NCBI GenBank assembly: GCA_017308235.1 | Contig: JAFKFL010000011.1 | Location: 372,001 to 436,000 of the forward strand | Length of the DNA: 64,000 nt | Direction of reading: 5' to 3' | Origin: Alphaproteobacteria bacterium | Lineage (GTDB): Bacteria > Pseudomonadota > Alphaproteobacteria > Reyranellales > Reyranellaceae | Shown here: positions 26,166 to 34,975 of the stretch, in pieces | Layout of the letters: each line of letters opens with the position of its first letter | Numbering within the stretch: position 1 is the stretch's first letter | Position numbers and translations under genes: made by a program | Notes under the pieces: model-generated | What the model was told of the DNA's origin: nothing | What the model saw: the letters and a program-made list of their open reading frames with translations, nothing else | Database searches by the model: none

Positions 26166-27170
26166 ATGAAGGGGCGAAGAGTAGCGCTGGTCGCGCTGTT
26201 GAACGCGGCATTTCTGTCGATCTCTAGCGGCGCGATGGCCGGCGACGGGTTCGATGTGGTGGCCCTGGGCGCCCTGGGCGGCATCGAGGACGGCAATCTC
26301 AGCGCCTATCTCATTCACCCGCACGACGACGACCGGGCGGTGACGTGCGATGCCGGAACGCTGGTGAACGGCCTGCGTGTTGCCGATGCGAAAGGGGCCT
26401 TCGATGCCGTCAAAGTGCCACCGGAATCGGACCTTGGCCGTGTGGGCTACGTGCTTACGAAACAGATCAAGGGCTATCTGATCAGTCACGCCCATCTCGA
26501 TCATGTGGCCGGTCTGGTCATTTCCTCGCCCGACGACAGCAACAAGCCGATCTATGCCCTGCCGTCGGTCGGCGAGGCGCTGGTGACGACTTACTTCAAT
26601 TGGCAGGCCTGGCCCAACTTCACCGATCGCGGGAAGGAGCCGCGGCTGAAGAAATTCACGATCACCGATCTCGAGCCTGCCAAAGCGACACCGTTGGCGG
26701 ATACGAAGATGAAAGTCACCGCCTTCCCGTTGAGCCATGGAGGTGTGGAATCGACGGCTTTCTTGATCGAAAGCGACGATGACGCAATGCTTTGCTTCGG
26801 TGATACCGGACCGGATGCCGTCGAGAAGACGACGCACATGCGCGATATCTGGTCGGCGGTTGCCGACCGGCTGAAGCAGCGACGATTGAAGGCGATCGTG
26901 ATCGAATCGTCCTATGCTAGCGATCGTCCGGACAAGCTGCTGTTCGGCCATCTCACGCCCAAATGGCTGCTGGCTTCCTTGCATGAACTTGCCGGACAAG
27001 CGGGTGCCGGATCGCTGAACGGCCTGCCGATCGTGATCAGCCATATCAAGTATGCGCTGACCCGCGAGCAGCAGCCGCAGAAGAAGATCCTCGACGAGCT
27101 GGAGGCCGGCAACGATATCGGCGTGCGGTTCGTCATGCCCGAGCAGGGAGCTCGCTGGCACTTCAGGTAA
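26166..27170 (+). CDS. Class II 3',5'-cyclic-nucleotide phosphodiesterase, exported
   Basis: A 334-residue class II PDE (metallo-beta-lactamase fold, related to yeast PDE1 and Vibrio CpdP). The zinc motif is SHAHLDHVAGLVI near residue 106; SHGG, CFGDTGPD and ISHIKYAL supply further ligands. A signal peptide ends at AMA|GD, so the enzyme should act in the periplasm on external or exported cyclic nucleotides, as CpdP does. GGGGGAG-like sequence precedes the ATG. It lies alone on its strand, divergent from a metallophosphoesterase. Substrate preference (cAMP or cGMP) is not readable. Confidence 0.93.
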   Translation: MKGRRVALVALLNAAFLSISSGAMAGDGFDVVALGALGGIEDGNLSAYLIHPHDDDRAVTCDAGTLVNGLRVADAKGAFDAVKVPPESDLGRVGYVLTKQIKGYLISHAHLDHVAGLVISSPDDSNKPIYALPSVGEALVTTYFNWQAWPNFTDRGKEPRLKKFTITDLEPAKATPLADTKMKVTAFPLSHGGVESTAFLIESDDDAMLCFGDTGPDAVEKTTHMRDIWSAVADRLKQRRLKAIVIESSYASDRPDKLLFGHLTPKWLLASLHELAGQAGAGSLNGLPIVISHIKYALTREQQPQKKILDELEAGNDIGVRFVMPEQGARWHFR

Positions 27171-27324
27171 TTCAATCTGCCGCAAGGATGTGCAGACCGG
27201 CAACGGCATATCGGTGTGCGATCTGTCGTGCCTGTGCAGGTGATTGTCGCGAGCGTCGATCGAGGCTTAAGCTTGACGCGCTAACGCCATTGACGAACCA
27301 AGATGCACCAAAGGGAGAGACGCA

Positions 27325-28560
27325 ATGACCGTCGACAAGACTGGCCTCCTGATTCCGCGGCGCAAAGCTCTACTCGGTACGGTCGGCCTCGCTGTGGCGC
27401 CGCTTGCTGTACCGCACGTCGCCCGCGCCGCGGAGCCTGTCAAGGTCGGCTTGTTGTTGGCGAAGACCGGTCAGATCGCAGGCCAGACCGAGTATCTGGC
27501 GAATGGCTCGTTCCTGGCGCTGGAGCAGCGCAACAAGATGATCATGGGCCAGCCGGCCGAGCTTGTATGGCTGGATGAGCCAAGCCCGCAGGCGGCGACC
27601 CAGAACATGCAAAAGCTCGTGCAGGAGGACAAAGTCTGCGCCGTGCTGGGCGGCTCGCTGTCGTCGAATGCATTGGCCGAGGAGGCCAAGGCCGCCGAGC
27701 TCAAGATCCCGTTCGTCTGCGACAACGCCGCGGCAACCGACATCACGGGCAAGAATTGCAACCGCTACACATTCCGCCTGAACACGCCGGTCGCAGTGCA
27801 AAGCCGGATGCTGGCGCCCTATGCCCTGAGCTACGGCAAGAAGTGGTACCACATCACCGCATCCTATGCCTTTGGCCAGGACATCCTCAAAACCTCGCGC
27901 GAGCTTCTGAAGGCGGCTGGCGGCACGGAAGTCGGTGTCGACGAAGTGCCGTTGAACACGGCCGACTTCAGCTCGTTCATCCTAAAGATTCGTCAGGCAA
28001 AGCCTGATGTCGTGGTCGGCGGTCTTTCCGCCGGCGACCTGACGACCTTCCTGAAGCAATGGAACGAGCTCGGCATGAAGGGCAAGATCCCGTTCGTCGA
28101 GATCGCGATCGGTGACACGGACATCTGGGGGGTCGGTCCCGAGGCCGCGAACGGCACCTTCACCAAGTTGTGGGATGCATTCAACGCCAAGAATACGCCG
28201 GAGGAAAAGGCCTTCACCGAGGCGTATCTGAAGAAGTACGGCAAGCCGCCGGCGGACAAGGCCTGGATGGGCTGGATCACGGCGCGCTCGCTCTTCGAGG
28301 CGATCGATGCGGCGAAATCGACAGACGCCAACAAGATCATCGAGGCGCTGGAGGCCTGGAAGATGCCTGCCGGTGACGTCTCCTACCACTATCGCAAGTT
28401 CGACCATCAGATGCTGGTCCGCAATCTTGCCGTCTCGGTGAAGGACAAGATCACCGACAAGTACAACTACTTCGACGTGAAGGCGACGTTGCCGCAGAAC
28501 CCGGCCGATCTGGAGAAGATTTTCGGCTCATCCGAGGAAATCGGCTGCAAGATGACTTGA
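27325..28560 (+). CDS. Liv-type ABC transporter substrate-binding protein
   Basis: A 411-residue type 1 periplasmic binding protein. It begins with a twin-arginine-like signal (IPRRKALLGTVGLA) ending at ARA|AEP. The mature part is typical: VKVGLLLAKTGQIAGQTEYLANG, MQKLVQEDKVCAVLGGSLSSNALA, YHITASYAFGQDIL. GGGAGAGACGC precedes the ATG. It is the first gene of a complete importer with the LivH permease and the LivM-LivG-LivF fusion. Ligands of relatives include branched-chain amino acids, amides, urea and aromatic acids. Two cysteine positions and the folding core look intact. Confidence 0.93.
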   Translation: MTVDKTGLLIPRRKALLGTVGLAVAPLAVPHVARAAEPVKVGLLLAKTGQIAGQTEYLANGSFLALEQRNKMIMGQPAELVWLDEPSPQAATQNMQKLVQEDKVCAVLGGSLSSNALAEEAKAAELKIPFVCDNAAATDITGKNCNRYTFRLNTPVAVQSRMLAPYALSYGKKWYHITASYAFGQDILKTSRELLKAAGGTEVGVDEVPLNTADFSSFILKIRQAKPDVVVGGLSAGDLTTFLKQWNELGMKGKIPFVEIAIGDTDIWGVGPEAANGTFTKLWDAFNAKNTPEEKAFTEAYLKKYGKPPADKAWMGWITARSLFEAIDAAKSTDANKIIEALEAWKMPAGDVSYHYRKFDHQMLVRNLAVSVKDKITDKYNYFDVKATLPQNPADLEKIFGSSEEIGCKMT

Positions 28561-28582
28561 GTCCCGGGCACGGGCTCGGACC

Positions 28583-29452
28583 ATGCTCGATATCCTGCTT
28601 TCGCAGACCGTCAGCGGGCTGGTGCTGGGCGGTCTGTACGTCCTGATCGCGATCGGCCTCTCCATCATCTTCGGCCTGCTCGGGATTGTGAACTTCGCGC
28701 ATGGTGCGTTCTTCACCTTGGGCGCCTATCTCGCGCTCACGCTGGTCGGACACTTCGGCTGGCCGGCCGTCGTGCTGGCGCCGGTGATCGTGGGCGGCAT
28801 GGGCATGGTCGCCGAGCGGCTGCTCATACGGCGGCTCTATGACAAGGAGCCGCTGATCAGCCTGATCGTCACCTTTGCGCTCGCGCTCCTGATCGAGGCG
28901 TCGGTGCGCCTGATCTACGGCGGCATCGGCCAGCCCTTCAGTCCGCCGCCATTCCTCTCCGGCTTCCAGGTCTGGGGACCGATCCTGATCACTAACTACC
29001 GGGTTGCCGTGCTTGCGGCGACGGCGGCGGTGTTGGTGCTGCTCTGGCTATTCCTGGAGAAGACGCGGTTCGGCCGCATCCTGCGCGCCGGTTCACGCGA
29101 TCCCGAGATGGTCGGCCTGCTCGGCATCAACCTGCCGCAGGTGCTGACGTGGGTGTTTGGTCTCGGCTGCGCCATCTCGGGCTTGGCCGGACTGCTGGCG
29201 GCGCCGCTCTGGACCGTGACGCCGGCGATGGCCACCAACGCGATCATGCCCGCCTTTGTGGTGGTGGCGATCGGCGGCCTAGGCTCGTTTGCGGGTGCGG
29301 TCATCGCGGGCCTGCTCGTCGGTGTCGTGGTGGCGCTCACCATCCAATTCTGGCCCGAGGCCTCCGGCGGCGTGATGTATCTCTTTATGGCGTTGATGCT
29401 GTTGCTGCGGCCGCGCGGACTGCTGGGCGAGCGATGGGAGCGCTTCGAGTGA
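28583..29452 (+). CDS. livH: Branched-chain amino acid-type ABC permease, LivH family
   Basis: A 289-residue inner-membrane permease with about eight hydrophobic segments. LivH landmarks include GLVLGGLYVLIAIGLSIIFGLLGIVNFAHG (read as the first two segments) and the cytoplasmic EAA-like loop LRAGSRDPEMVGLLGINLPQV that contacts the ATPase. It starts 22 bp after the binding protein gene and its stop overlaps the GTG of the next gene (GTGA), so it is translated in step with its fused partner. The gene symbol denotes the family, not a proven leucine substrate. Confidence 0.93.
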   Translation: MLDILLSQTVSGLVLGGLYVLIAIGLSIIFGLLGIVNFAHGAFFTLGAYLALTLVGHFGWPAVVLAPVIVGGMGMVAERLLIRRLYDKEPLISLIVTFALALLIEASVRLIYGGIGQPFSPPPFLSGFQVWGPILITNYRVAVLAATAAVLVLLWLFLEKTRFGRILRAGSRDPEMVGLLGINLPQVLTWVFGLGCAISGLAGLLAAPLWTVTPAMATNAIMPAFVVVAIGGLGSFAGAVIAGLLVGVVVALTIQFWPEASGGVMYLFMALMLLLRPRGLLGERWERFE

Positions 29453-31953
29453 GCGCGATGGTCCGGCACCCCGTGCTGCTGGCGGTTCTGGTCCTGCTGG
29501 GTCTTAGCCTGCTCTGTGTCGCGATCGGTGCGCCGATCAGCCTGGTCACCCAGATCGCCATCTATACGCTCTATGGCGCCGGCGTCTGCCTGCTCGTGAG
29601 CTACACCGGCCTGGTGCCGTTCGGCGCTTCCGTCTTTTTCGGATGCGCGACCTATGCCACGGCCTTCGCAATGCTACACGGTGTCGGCAACGAGATCGTC
29701 GCATTGGCGCTTGCCATCGTCTTCTCGCTGCTTCTCGCCGCCGTTATCGCCGCGATCATCCTGCGCCGCCGCGGCCTCTACTTCTCGCTGCTGACCCTCG
29801 CCTTCTCCCAAATCGCCTTCGAGGTCGCGTTCAAATGGACCGAGGTGACCGGCGGCGAGAACGGCTTGCAGGGCGTGCCGCGGCCTCTATTCGCCGATCA
29901 ATGGTCTTTCCACATCTTCACCGTCATCACCGTGGCCGCGGGCCTTGGCCTCTTGTGGCGTCTCGCGCATTCGCCGTTCGGACGGTCGCTTCAGGCGTTG
30001 CGTGACAACGAACAACGCGCCCAGAGCCTCGGCTACGATACCTTCCGGCTGAAATTCGCCTCCTTTGTTCTGATGGGCGGCTTCATCGGCTATTCGGGCG
30101 GTCTCTTGTCGCTGATGCTGCGCGGGGCCTATGCCGACAATCTCAGTTGGCAGCACGCGGGCGATTCGCTTTTGATGGCGGTGCTGGGCGGCGTGCATCA
30201 TTTCCTGGGGCCGCTCTGGGGCGCGATTGCCTTCATCCTGCTCGAGGATCGTCTGTCGGCGCTGACCGAGAGCTGGTGGCTGATCTTTGCTCCCATCGTG
30301 ATCCTGTTCGCACTTGCTTCGCCGGAGGGCATCCAAGGGTTGGCGTTCCGCCTGCGCCGGCGGACGGATTGGACGCTAACCCGCGGTGGCATTCCGGCAC
30401 GGCCGGAAAAGATCGGGCCTTACCTGGCCGCGCACACCCAGCTCGATCCGTCAAAGCCGATCCTGACTGTCCGCAAACTGAACAAGCGCTTCGGTTCCCT
30501 GGTGGTGGCGACCGACGTCGACCTCGAGGTCCATCCCCATCGGCTACACAGCCTTATCGGGCCGAACGGTGCCGGCAAGACGACTTTCTTCAATATGCTG
30601 ACCGGCATCCTGCTGCCGAGCTCGGGCACGATCATCTTTGATGGCCACGACATCACCAGCCTGCCGGTGCATCGGCGAATCCGTCTCGGCCTCTCGCGGT
30701 CGTTCCAGATTCTGAGCGTATTTCCGAACCTGACGACGTTCGAGAATGTCCGGGTGGCGGTGCAGGCGAAGGACAAGTGCCGTTGGGGGCTATGGCGCGA
30801 TGCCTACGCCTACGATGACCTCAACGATCGTACCTGGTCGTTGCTGGCGGCGGTTGGGCTCGAGGATCACGCGGGCGATGCTTGCGCCAACCTCAGTCAC
30901 GGCCGGCGGCGCTTGCTGGAGATCGCGATCTCGCTTGCGACCGATGCCAGGCTGCTGCTGCTCGATGAGCCGCTCGCCGGCCTTGCGGAGGTCGACCGCC
31001 AGGTGGTTGGCGCGTTGATCCGCAAGCTCGCCGACACTCATGCGGTGCTGCTGATCGAGCATGACATCGATCGCGTCCTGGCGCTGTCCGACCGCATCAG
31101 CGTGCTGCATCAGGGCCGCCTGATCGCCGACGGTGCGCCGGCCGAAGTCGCCGCCAATCCCGATGTCGTGACCGCCTACCTGGGCGGCGAGCGGATCGCG
31201 CCGTCGCTCATGCCGGCGGAGAGGGAGGCCTCGTCTGTCGCCGTGGCGCCGATCCTGGCCGTGGAGAAGGTGCGTGCCGGCTATGCCGGGAGCATGGTCT
31301 TGGAGGATCTCTCCATGATCGTCCACGAGGGAGAAGCTGTAGCCTTGCTCGGGCGCAATGGCGTAGGCAAGACGACGCTCCTGCGGGCGATCACCGGTAC
31401 CGTCCGCTGCGGCGGCGGCAGTATCCGGCTGGGCGATGCCGACATCACCGGCGCCCGGTCTTACGAGATCAACCGCAAGGGGATCTCGCTGGTACCGGAA
31501 GGCCGACGACTGTTTCCGAACCTGACGGTGCTGGACAACCTTCGCTTGGCGATGCGCCAGGGCGGAGCGTCGCTGGACGAGGTCTTCGCGCTGTTTCCCA
31601 AGCTCGCCGTGCTACAGCGATCCAAAGCCGAAAACCTGTCGGGCGGTGAGCGTCAGATGCTGGCGATTGCGCGGGCGCTGATGGTGCCGGCGAAGCTGAT
31701 CCTGCTCGACGAGCCGTTCGAAGGCTTGGCGCCAGCGATCGTCAACGAGGTGACGGAGGCGCTGGCCCGCCTGCGCGGCCGGGTCGCCATGGTGATTGTC
31801 GAGCACCATGCCGAGGCCGTCCTGCCGCTGGTCGACCGCGCCTATGTCCTGGTGAACGGGCGCGTGGCCTTCGAGGGAACTGCGAAGGCCCTGGCGGAGG
31901 ATGCCGAACTGCAGGCCCGCCTGCTGGGCATCGTGCACTCGGAAGCAGCCTAG
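29449..31953 (+). CDS. LivM-LivG-LivF fusion: permease plus two ABC ATPase domains in one polypeptide
   Basis: An 834-residue protein that joins three normally separate subunits. Residues 1 to about 320 are a LivM permease (TLAFSQIAFEVAFKWTEVTGG, LQALRDNEQRAQSLGYD). Residues from about 338 are a LivG ATPase: Walker A GPNGAGKTT near 371, signature LSHGRRR near 482, Walker B LLLLDEPLAGL near 502. Residues from about 601 are a LivF ATPase: GRNGVGKTT near 635, LSGGERQ near 730, LILLDEPFEGL near 750. No frameshift or stop separates the parts. The GTG start overlaps the livH stop. The importer therefore needs only the binding protein, LivH and this fusion. Confidence 0.92.
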   Translation: MSAMVRHPVLLAVLVLLGLSLLCVAIGAPISLVTQIAIYTLYGAGVCLLVSYTGLVPFGASVFFGCATYATAFAMLHGVGNEIVALALAIVFSLLLAAVIAAIILRRRGLYFSLLTLAFSQIAFEVAFKWTEVTGGENGLQGVPRPLFADQWSFHIFTVITVAAGLGLLWRLAHSPFGRSLQALRDNEQRAQSLGYDTFRLKFASFVLMGGFIGYSGGLLSLMLRGAYADNLSWQHAGDSLLMAVLGGVHHFLGPLWGAIAFILLEDRLSALTESWWLIFAPIVILFALASPEGIQGLAFRLRRRTDWTLTRGGIPARPEKIGPYLAAHTQLDPSKPILTVRKLNKRFGSLVVATDVDLEVHPHRLHSLIGPNGAGKTTFFNMLTGILLPSSGTIIFDGHDITSLPVHRRIRLGLSRSFQILSVFPNLTTFENVRVAVQAKDKCRWGLWRDAYAYDDLNDRTWSLLAAVGLEDHAGDACANLSHGRRRLLEIAISLATDARLLLLDEPLAGLAEVDRQVVGALIRKLADTHAVLLIEHDIDRVLALSDRISVLHQGRLIADGAPAEVAANPDVVTAYLGGERIAPSLMPAEREASSVAVAPILAVEKVRAGYAGSMVLEDLSMIVHEGEAVALLGRNGVGKTTLLRAITGTVRCGGGSIRLGDADITGARSYEINRKGISLVPEGRRLFPNLTVLDNLRLAMRQGGASLDEVFALFPKLAVLQRSKAENLSGGERQMLAIARALMVPAKLILLDEPFEGLAPAIVNEVTEALARLRGRVAMVIVEHHAEAVLPLVDRAYVLVNGRVAFEGTAKALAEDAELQARLLGIVHSEAA

Positions 31954-31962
31954 CCAGGACGA

Positions 31963-32838
31963 TCAGTCGTCGCCAGCCATGATGGGTGTCACCTCACTGG
32001 GATTCGCCTTCGGCAGGCGGTCCCTCATGTCGTCCCCGGGGTAGCCATTCTCCAGCGCCCAAATCGCCGCCTGCGTCCGGTTCGTGACGCGGATCTTGCG
32101 CAGGATCGACTTCATGTGGACCTTGACCGTCGCCTCGGTGATGTCGCAGGTGCGCGCGATCACCTTGTTCGCGTGGCCCTTGACGAGACCGTCGAGGATC
32201 TGCGCCTCTCGCTCCGAGAGCTTGGGAACGCTGCGCGATGCCGTCGTGATGGAAACTCCGCCTTGCCACGGGCCGGTCTCGGTGCCTGCGCTGCCATTCG
32301 AGGCCGCGGAACCATGTGACAGCGAGAGCAGCGTGCTGCGCGCGATGGCAGGAGACGCGCCGTTCGTTTGGAGCTTGTTGGTTTCGGCCTCTATTTCCCG
32401 CATGCCTTCTGACCCGGGAGCCGCAAGGGCGGGCTGCTTCGAATCGGCCATCACCATGACTCGAACCTCCCGGGCGATGATCAAATCCAGCGTGCTGATC
32501 AGCGTCTCCGGCGATACCGACAGCGGAACACAGCCATCGACCTGGGAGGCCAGCAATTTCTGAAAGTCGAGGAGGGAGGCTTGTTCGAACAGCAAGATGA
32601 TCTTGCTGTTGGGCCATAGTTTGCGCAGGCCGACGGCCTCAGTGGCGGCGCGGTCGGTAGATTGAGCGCCCAGGATGGCGAGCCTTGGTTCCTCGGCAAG
32701 GATCGTTGAATCGGCGATGTCTGCGACAGATCCGACGCCACAAACAACGCGATAGGCATGTTGCGTCATCAGTGACTCGAGTGCCTGCCGTACAAGCAGA
32801 CGAGGTTCGACGATGATCGTCGCTATCGGTGTTGCCAT
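31963..32838 (-). CDS. LuxR/NarL-type regulator with a degenerate receiver domain
   Basis: A 291-residue protein with a receiver-like N-terminal half and a clear C-terminal LuxR/GerE HTH (LSEREAQILDGLVKGHANKVIARTCDITEATVKVHMKSIL, read as the HTH block at about residues 205-245). The phosphorylation residues are lost: the acidic pair is replaced by VEP, the strand that should end in Asp reads LAILGAQ, and the conserved Lys region reads VPLS. It therefore probably works without phosphotransfer. The ATG at 32838 has GGGGAG upstream; a longer frame to 32880 is less likely. It heads the exopolysaccharide locus and ends 9 bp from the fused transporter gene on the opposite strand. Confidence 0.88.
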   Translation of the reverse strand: MATPIATIIVEPRLLVRQALESLMTQHAYRVVCGVGSVADIADSTILAEEPRLAILGAQSTDRAATEAVGLRKLWPNSKIILLFEQASLLDFQKLLASQVDGCVPLSVSPETLISTLDLIIAREVRVMVMADSKQPALAAPGSEGMREIEAETNKLQTNGASPAIARSTLLSLSHGSAASNGSAGTETGPWQGGVSITTASRSVPKLSEREAQILDGLVKGHANKVIARTCDITEATVKVHMKSILRKIRVTNRTQAAIWALENGYPGDDMRDRLPKANPSEVTPIMAGDD

Positions 32839-33434
32839 GACTGCTACTCCCCACACTTGCAGCACGTCCTTGAGCCCCACGAAGCCTTCTTAAAGTGGTA
32901 GGCCGTACGAGAAATTAACCCGTGATAACTTGACGCTTCACTTCCGTGTTACCGCCCGTTCGATAGTCGCCGAGTGTCGCGTGGTCCACGGCGATGGGTT
33001 CGTAGAAACCCGCGCTATTTGCGCTGTGATCACCGCCCCCGTCATCGATCCCATCGCCCGAAGACAGACGTTGCCGAAAAGCATCCAAAAGGAGGTACCC
33101 CTCGGGATGTCTAATCCCAACGGCGTTCTTTGAGCCACCGCAGGTCGATGGTCAGCCGGCGCACTCCTCGCCTCCTGGGAAGAGTAACCGATGAGGGCTA
33201 GTGATCGCCGCGTCCCGCGGAATAGCCGCGCTGGTCTTGCGATTGGATTACTCCCTCATCGTGCTTGAGAGGGGCCCGGTTGGCCGTAACGTTACGGTTG
33301 TGGATTGGGGGCTTCGATGGAACGCCAGGTGTGACTGAGGTCCTGTGGAGGAACGCGCGACATCGGTCGAGGCGGCGGGCTGGAGGCAGGAAGAAGCTGC
33401 AGCGGCACGCAGTCCGTTACGTGGATTGACGATC
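32839..33434. promoter_or_regulatory. 596-bp intergenic control region at the head of the polysaccharide locus
   Basis: No convincing long gene lies here between the LuxR-type regulator and the glycosylphosphotransferase. It holds a perfect 14-bp palindrome at 33284-33297 and, at 33108-33134, an eight-codon frame (MSNPNGVL, stop) preceded by AAAGGAGG. A TACCC-CTC-GGGAT partial dyad at 33096-33108 resembles the dyads found elsewhere in the locus. It presumably contains divergent promoters for both neighbouring genes; no -35/-10 pair could be assigned with confidence. Confidence 0.5.
33284..33297. promoter_or_regulatory. Perfect palindrome, candidate operator
   Basis: CCGTAACGTTACGG reads the same on both strands. 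It lies 138-151 bp upstream of the chosen start of the glycosylphosphotransferase gene (33435), a reasonable place for a dimeric regulator site. Which regulator binds is unknown; the LuxR-type and Crp-type proteins next door are candidates. Confidence 0.4.
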
Positions 33435-34946
33435 ATGTCGAACGCTGAAGCGCGCATCGTCCCGTCACTACCGCCTCCCGGAAAGAGACTCTTTCGGTTT
33501 CGCCGCAAGGCAACGCGGGCGGCCGGCGATTACCGGCTTCGTGACTTCCCCGTGCTCAAGCTTTTTATCGGCGACGTGGCGTCCGCGGTTGTGGCTATCG
33601 CGCTTCCGTCCTTGATCGTGCCAATAGCATGGCCGGTCGTTCAGACCGATTTTGCCGATTGGCTGTGGACTGAGATGTCCATGACGCTGCCTCTGATGGT
33701 CGGCATATCCGCTCTGCTGGGCGTTTACCGATCGAGTACCAAGAACCTAATCGAGCGCTTCCGTATCCGTGCCACGGCGATGCTGCTCTTCATGTTCGCA
33801 GCTGCGGTAATGTTGGCGAGGCAAGGGCCGTCGGTTGAACTGGCCATTGTTCCGGTCATCGGCGCGATCGCGCTTGTGTTAGGATCCTGGACCGAGCATC
33901 TGATTATCGCCCGCTTCGCTCGATCCGGCACCTGGGGAACACCGACCGCCATCCTGGGCAATGGCGCGGCAAGCCACACCTTTGCACACCTTCTGGAAAG
34001 TCAGCCCGGTTGGGGGCTACGGCCCGTCGGATTTATCGGGGACGGCGCGGGAGCTACCACGGAAGCAGGGCGTGGAACAGATGAAGGCGCCTCCACCGCC
34101 GGGTTACCCTTGCTCGGCACCGTGGACAAGCTGGATGCAGATATCGGTGCCGAGATCGTCGTCGTGCCGGACGGCCACCCCCTGCCGCGCGATCCGGAAG
34201 CGCTGTATCGATTGGGGATACGCAAGATCTTGGTGATAAGCCAGCTCGGCGAGTTTGCTTCCTTTGGGCTGCAAATCCGCCATTTTGGCCGGTTTGTCGC
34301 CCTTGAAGTGGGCGGTGGACCGCGCAACCCCGGCCTTGGACGCAAGCGCGCGGTTGACCTCGCTCTGGCGTTGCCGCTCGCGGTGCTTACCACGCCAATG
34401 GTTGTCTTTCTGGCGCTGATGATAAAGGTCGTGGATCCTGGGCCAGCGTTCTATCGCCAAAAGCGCGTCGGTCGCCACGGCAAGCCGATCCATGTGCTGA
34501 AGCTGCGGACGATGTACCGTGATGCGGAGCAACGGCTCGAACAGGTCCTGGCAACGGATGCTGCGATGCGCGAGCAGTGGCAGCGCTACTTCAAGCTGTC
34601 GCAGGATCCACGGATTCTGCCGCATATCGGTGACTTCCTGCGGCGTACCAGCCTGGATGAGTTACCTCAGCTCTGGAATGTGATCCGGGGTGACATGAGC
34701 CTCGTGGGCCCGCGCCCGTTTCCTGACTACCATATCGGCGCTTTCGACCCGGAATTCCAGGCGCTGCGGGCGACCGTGCTGCCTGGCCTGACAGGTTTGT
34801 GGCAGATCTCGTCGCGCAGTGCCGGCGACCTCGGCGTCCAGCGCGCCCAGGACTGCTTCTACATCCGCAATCGCTCGCTCTGGCTCGATCTCTACATCTT
34901 GATTGCAACGTTGCCGGCAGTGATCGGCGGCCAAGGAGCGAAATAG
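33435..34946 (+). CDS. Exopolysaccharide polyprenyl glycosylphosphotransferase (WbaP/ExoY family)
   Basis: A 503-residue integral membrane enzyme that would transfer the first sugar phosphate from a nucleotide sugar to undecaprenyl phosphate. After four to five N-terminal hydrophobic segments and a nucleotide-binding-like middle region (TAILGNGAASHTFAHLLE) comes the catalytic sugar-transferase domain: KRAVDLALALPL, PGPAFYRQKRVGRHGKP, LKLRTMYRDAE, RRTSLDELPQLWNVIRG, DMSLVGPRPFPDYH and LPGLTGLWQISSRS. The full-length form resembles WbaP. The ATG at 33435 is chosen because the fold starts soon after, but its ribosome site is weak; a GTG at 33345 with GAGG upstream is the alternative. It initiates the repeat unit that Wzx and Wzy later handle. 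Confidence 0.93.
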   Translation: MSNAEARIVPSLPPPGKRLFRFRRKATRAAGDYRLRDFPVLKLFIGDVASAVVAIALPSLIVPIAWPVVQTDFADWLWTEMSMTLPLMVGISALLGVYRSSTKNLIERFRIRATAMLLFMFAAAVMLARQGPSVELAIVPVIGAIALVLGSWTEHLIIARFARSGTWGTPTAILGNGAASHTFAHLLESQPGWGLRPVGFIGDGAGATTEAGRGTDEGASTAGLPLLGTVDKLDADIGAEIVVVPDGHPLPRDPEALYRLGIRKILVISQLGEFASFGLQIRHFGRFVALEVGGGPRNPGLGRKRAVDLALALPLAVLTTPMVVFLALMIKVVDPGPAFYRQKRVGRHGKPIHVLKLRTMYRDAEQRLEQVLATDAAMREQWQRYFKLSQDPRILPHIGDFLRRTSLDELPQLWNVIRGDMSLVGPRPFPDYHIGAFDPEFQALRATVLPGLTGLWQISSRSAGDLGVQRAQDCFYIRNRSLWLDLYILIATLPAVIGGQGAK

Positions 34947-34961
34947 CACCCGCTTGGGTGC
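34946..34961 (+). terminator. Hairpin at the end of the glycosylphosphotransferase gene
   Basis: GCACCC-GCTT-GGGTGC forms a perfect 6-bp stem with a 4-base loop that begins in the stop codon and is followed by AAAT. It is a short terminator-like structure without a T-run. Confidence 0.45.
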
Positions 34962-34965
34962 AAAT

Positions 34966-34975
34966 CCCCTAGGGG
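34966..34975. promoter_or_regulatory. Short palindrome upstream of the Crp-type regulator gene
   Basis: CCCCTAGGGG is a perfect 10-bp palindrome about 100 bp before the start of the Crp/FixK-like gene. Its C-run/G-run form resembles the TACCC...GGGTA dyad in the repeat modules of this locus, so it may be a related operator; this is a resemblance only. Confidence 0.3.

Noticed and set aside
26097..27209. 370-residue minus-strand frame
   Set aside because: Antisense to the exported phosphodiesterase gene; no domain.
32930..33133. 67-residue plus-strand frame in the long leader
   Set aside because: No ribosome site at its start and no protein-like pattern; only its last eight codons have a good ribosome site and these are reported separately.
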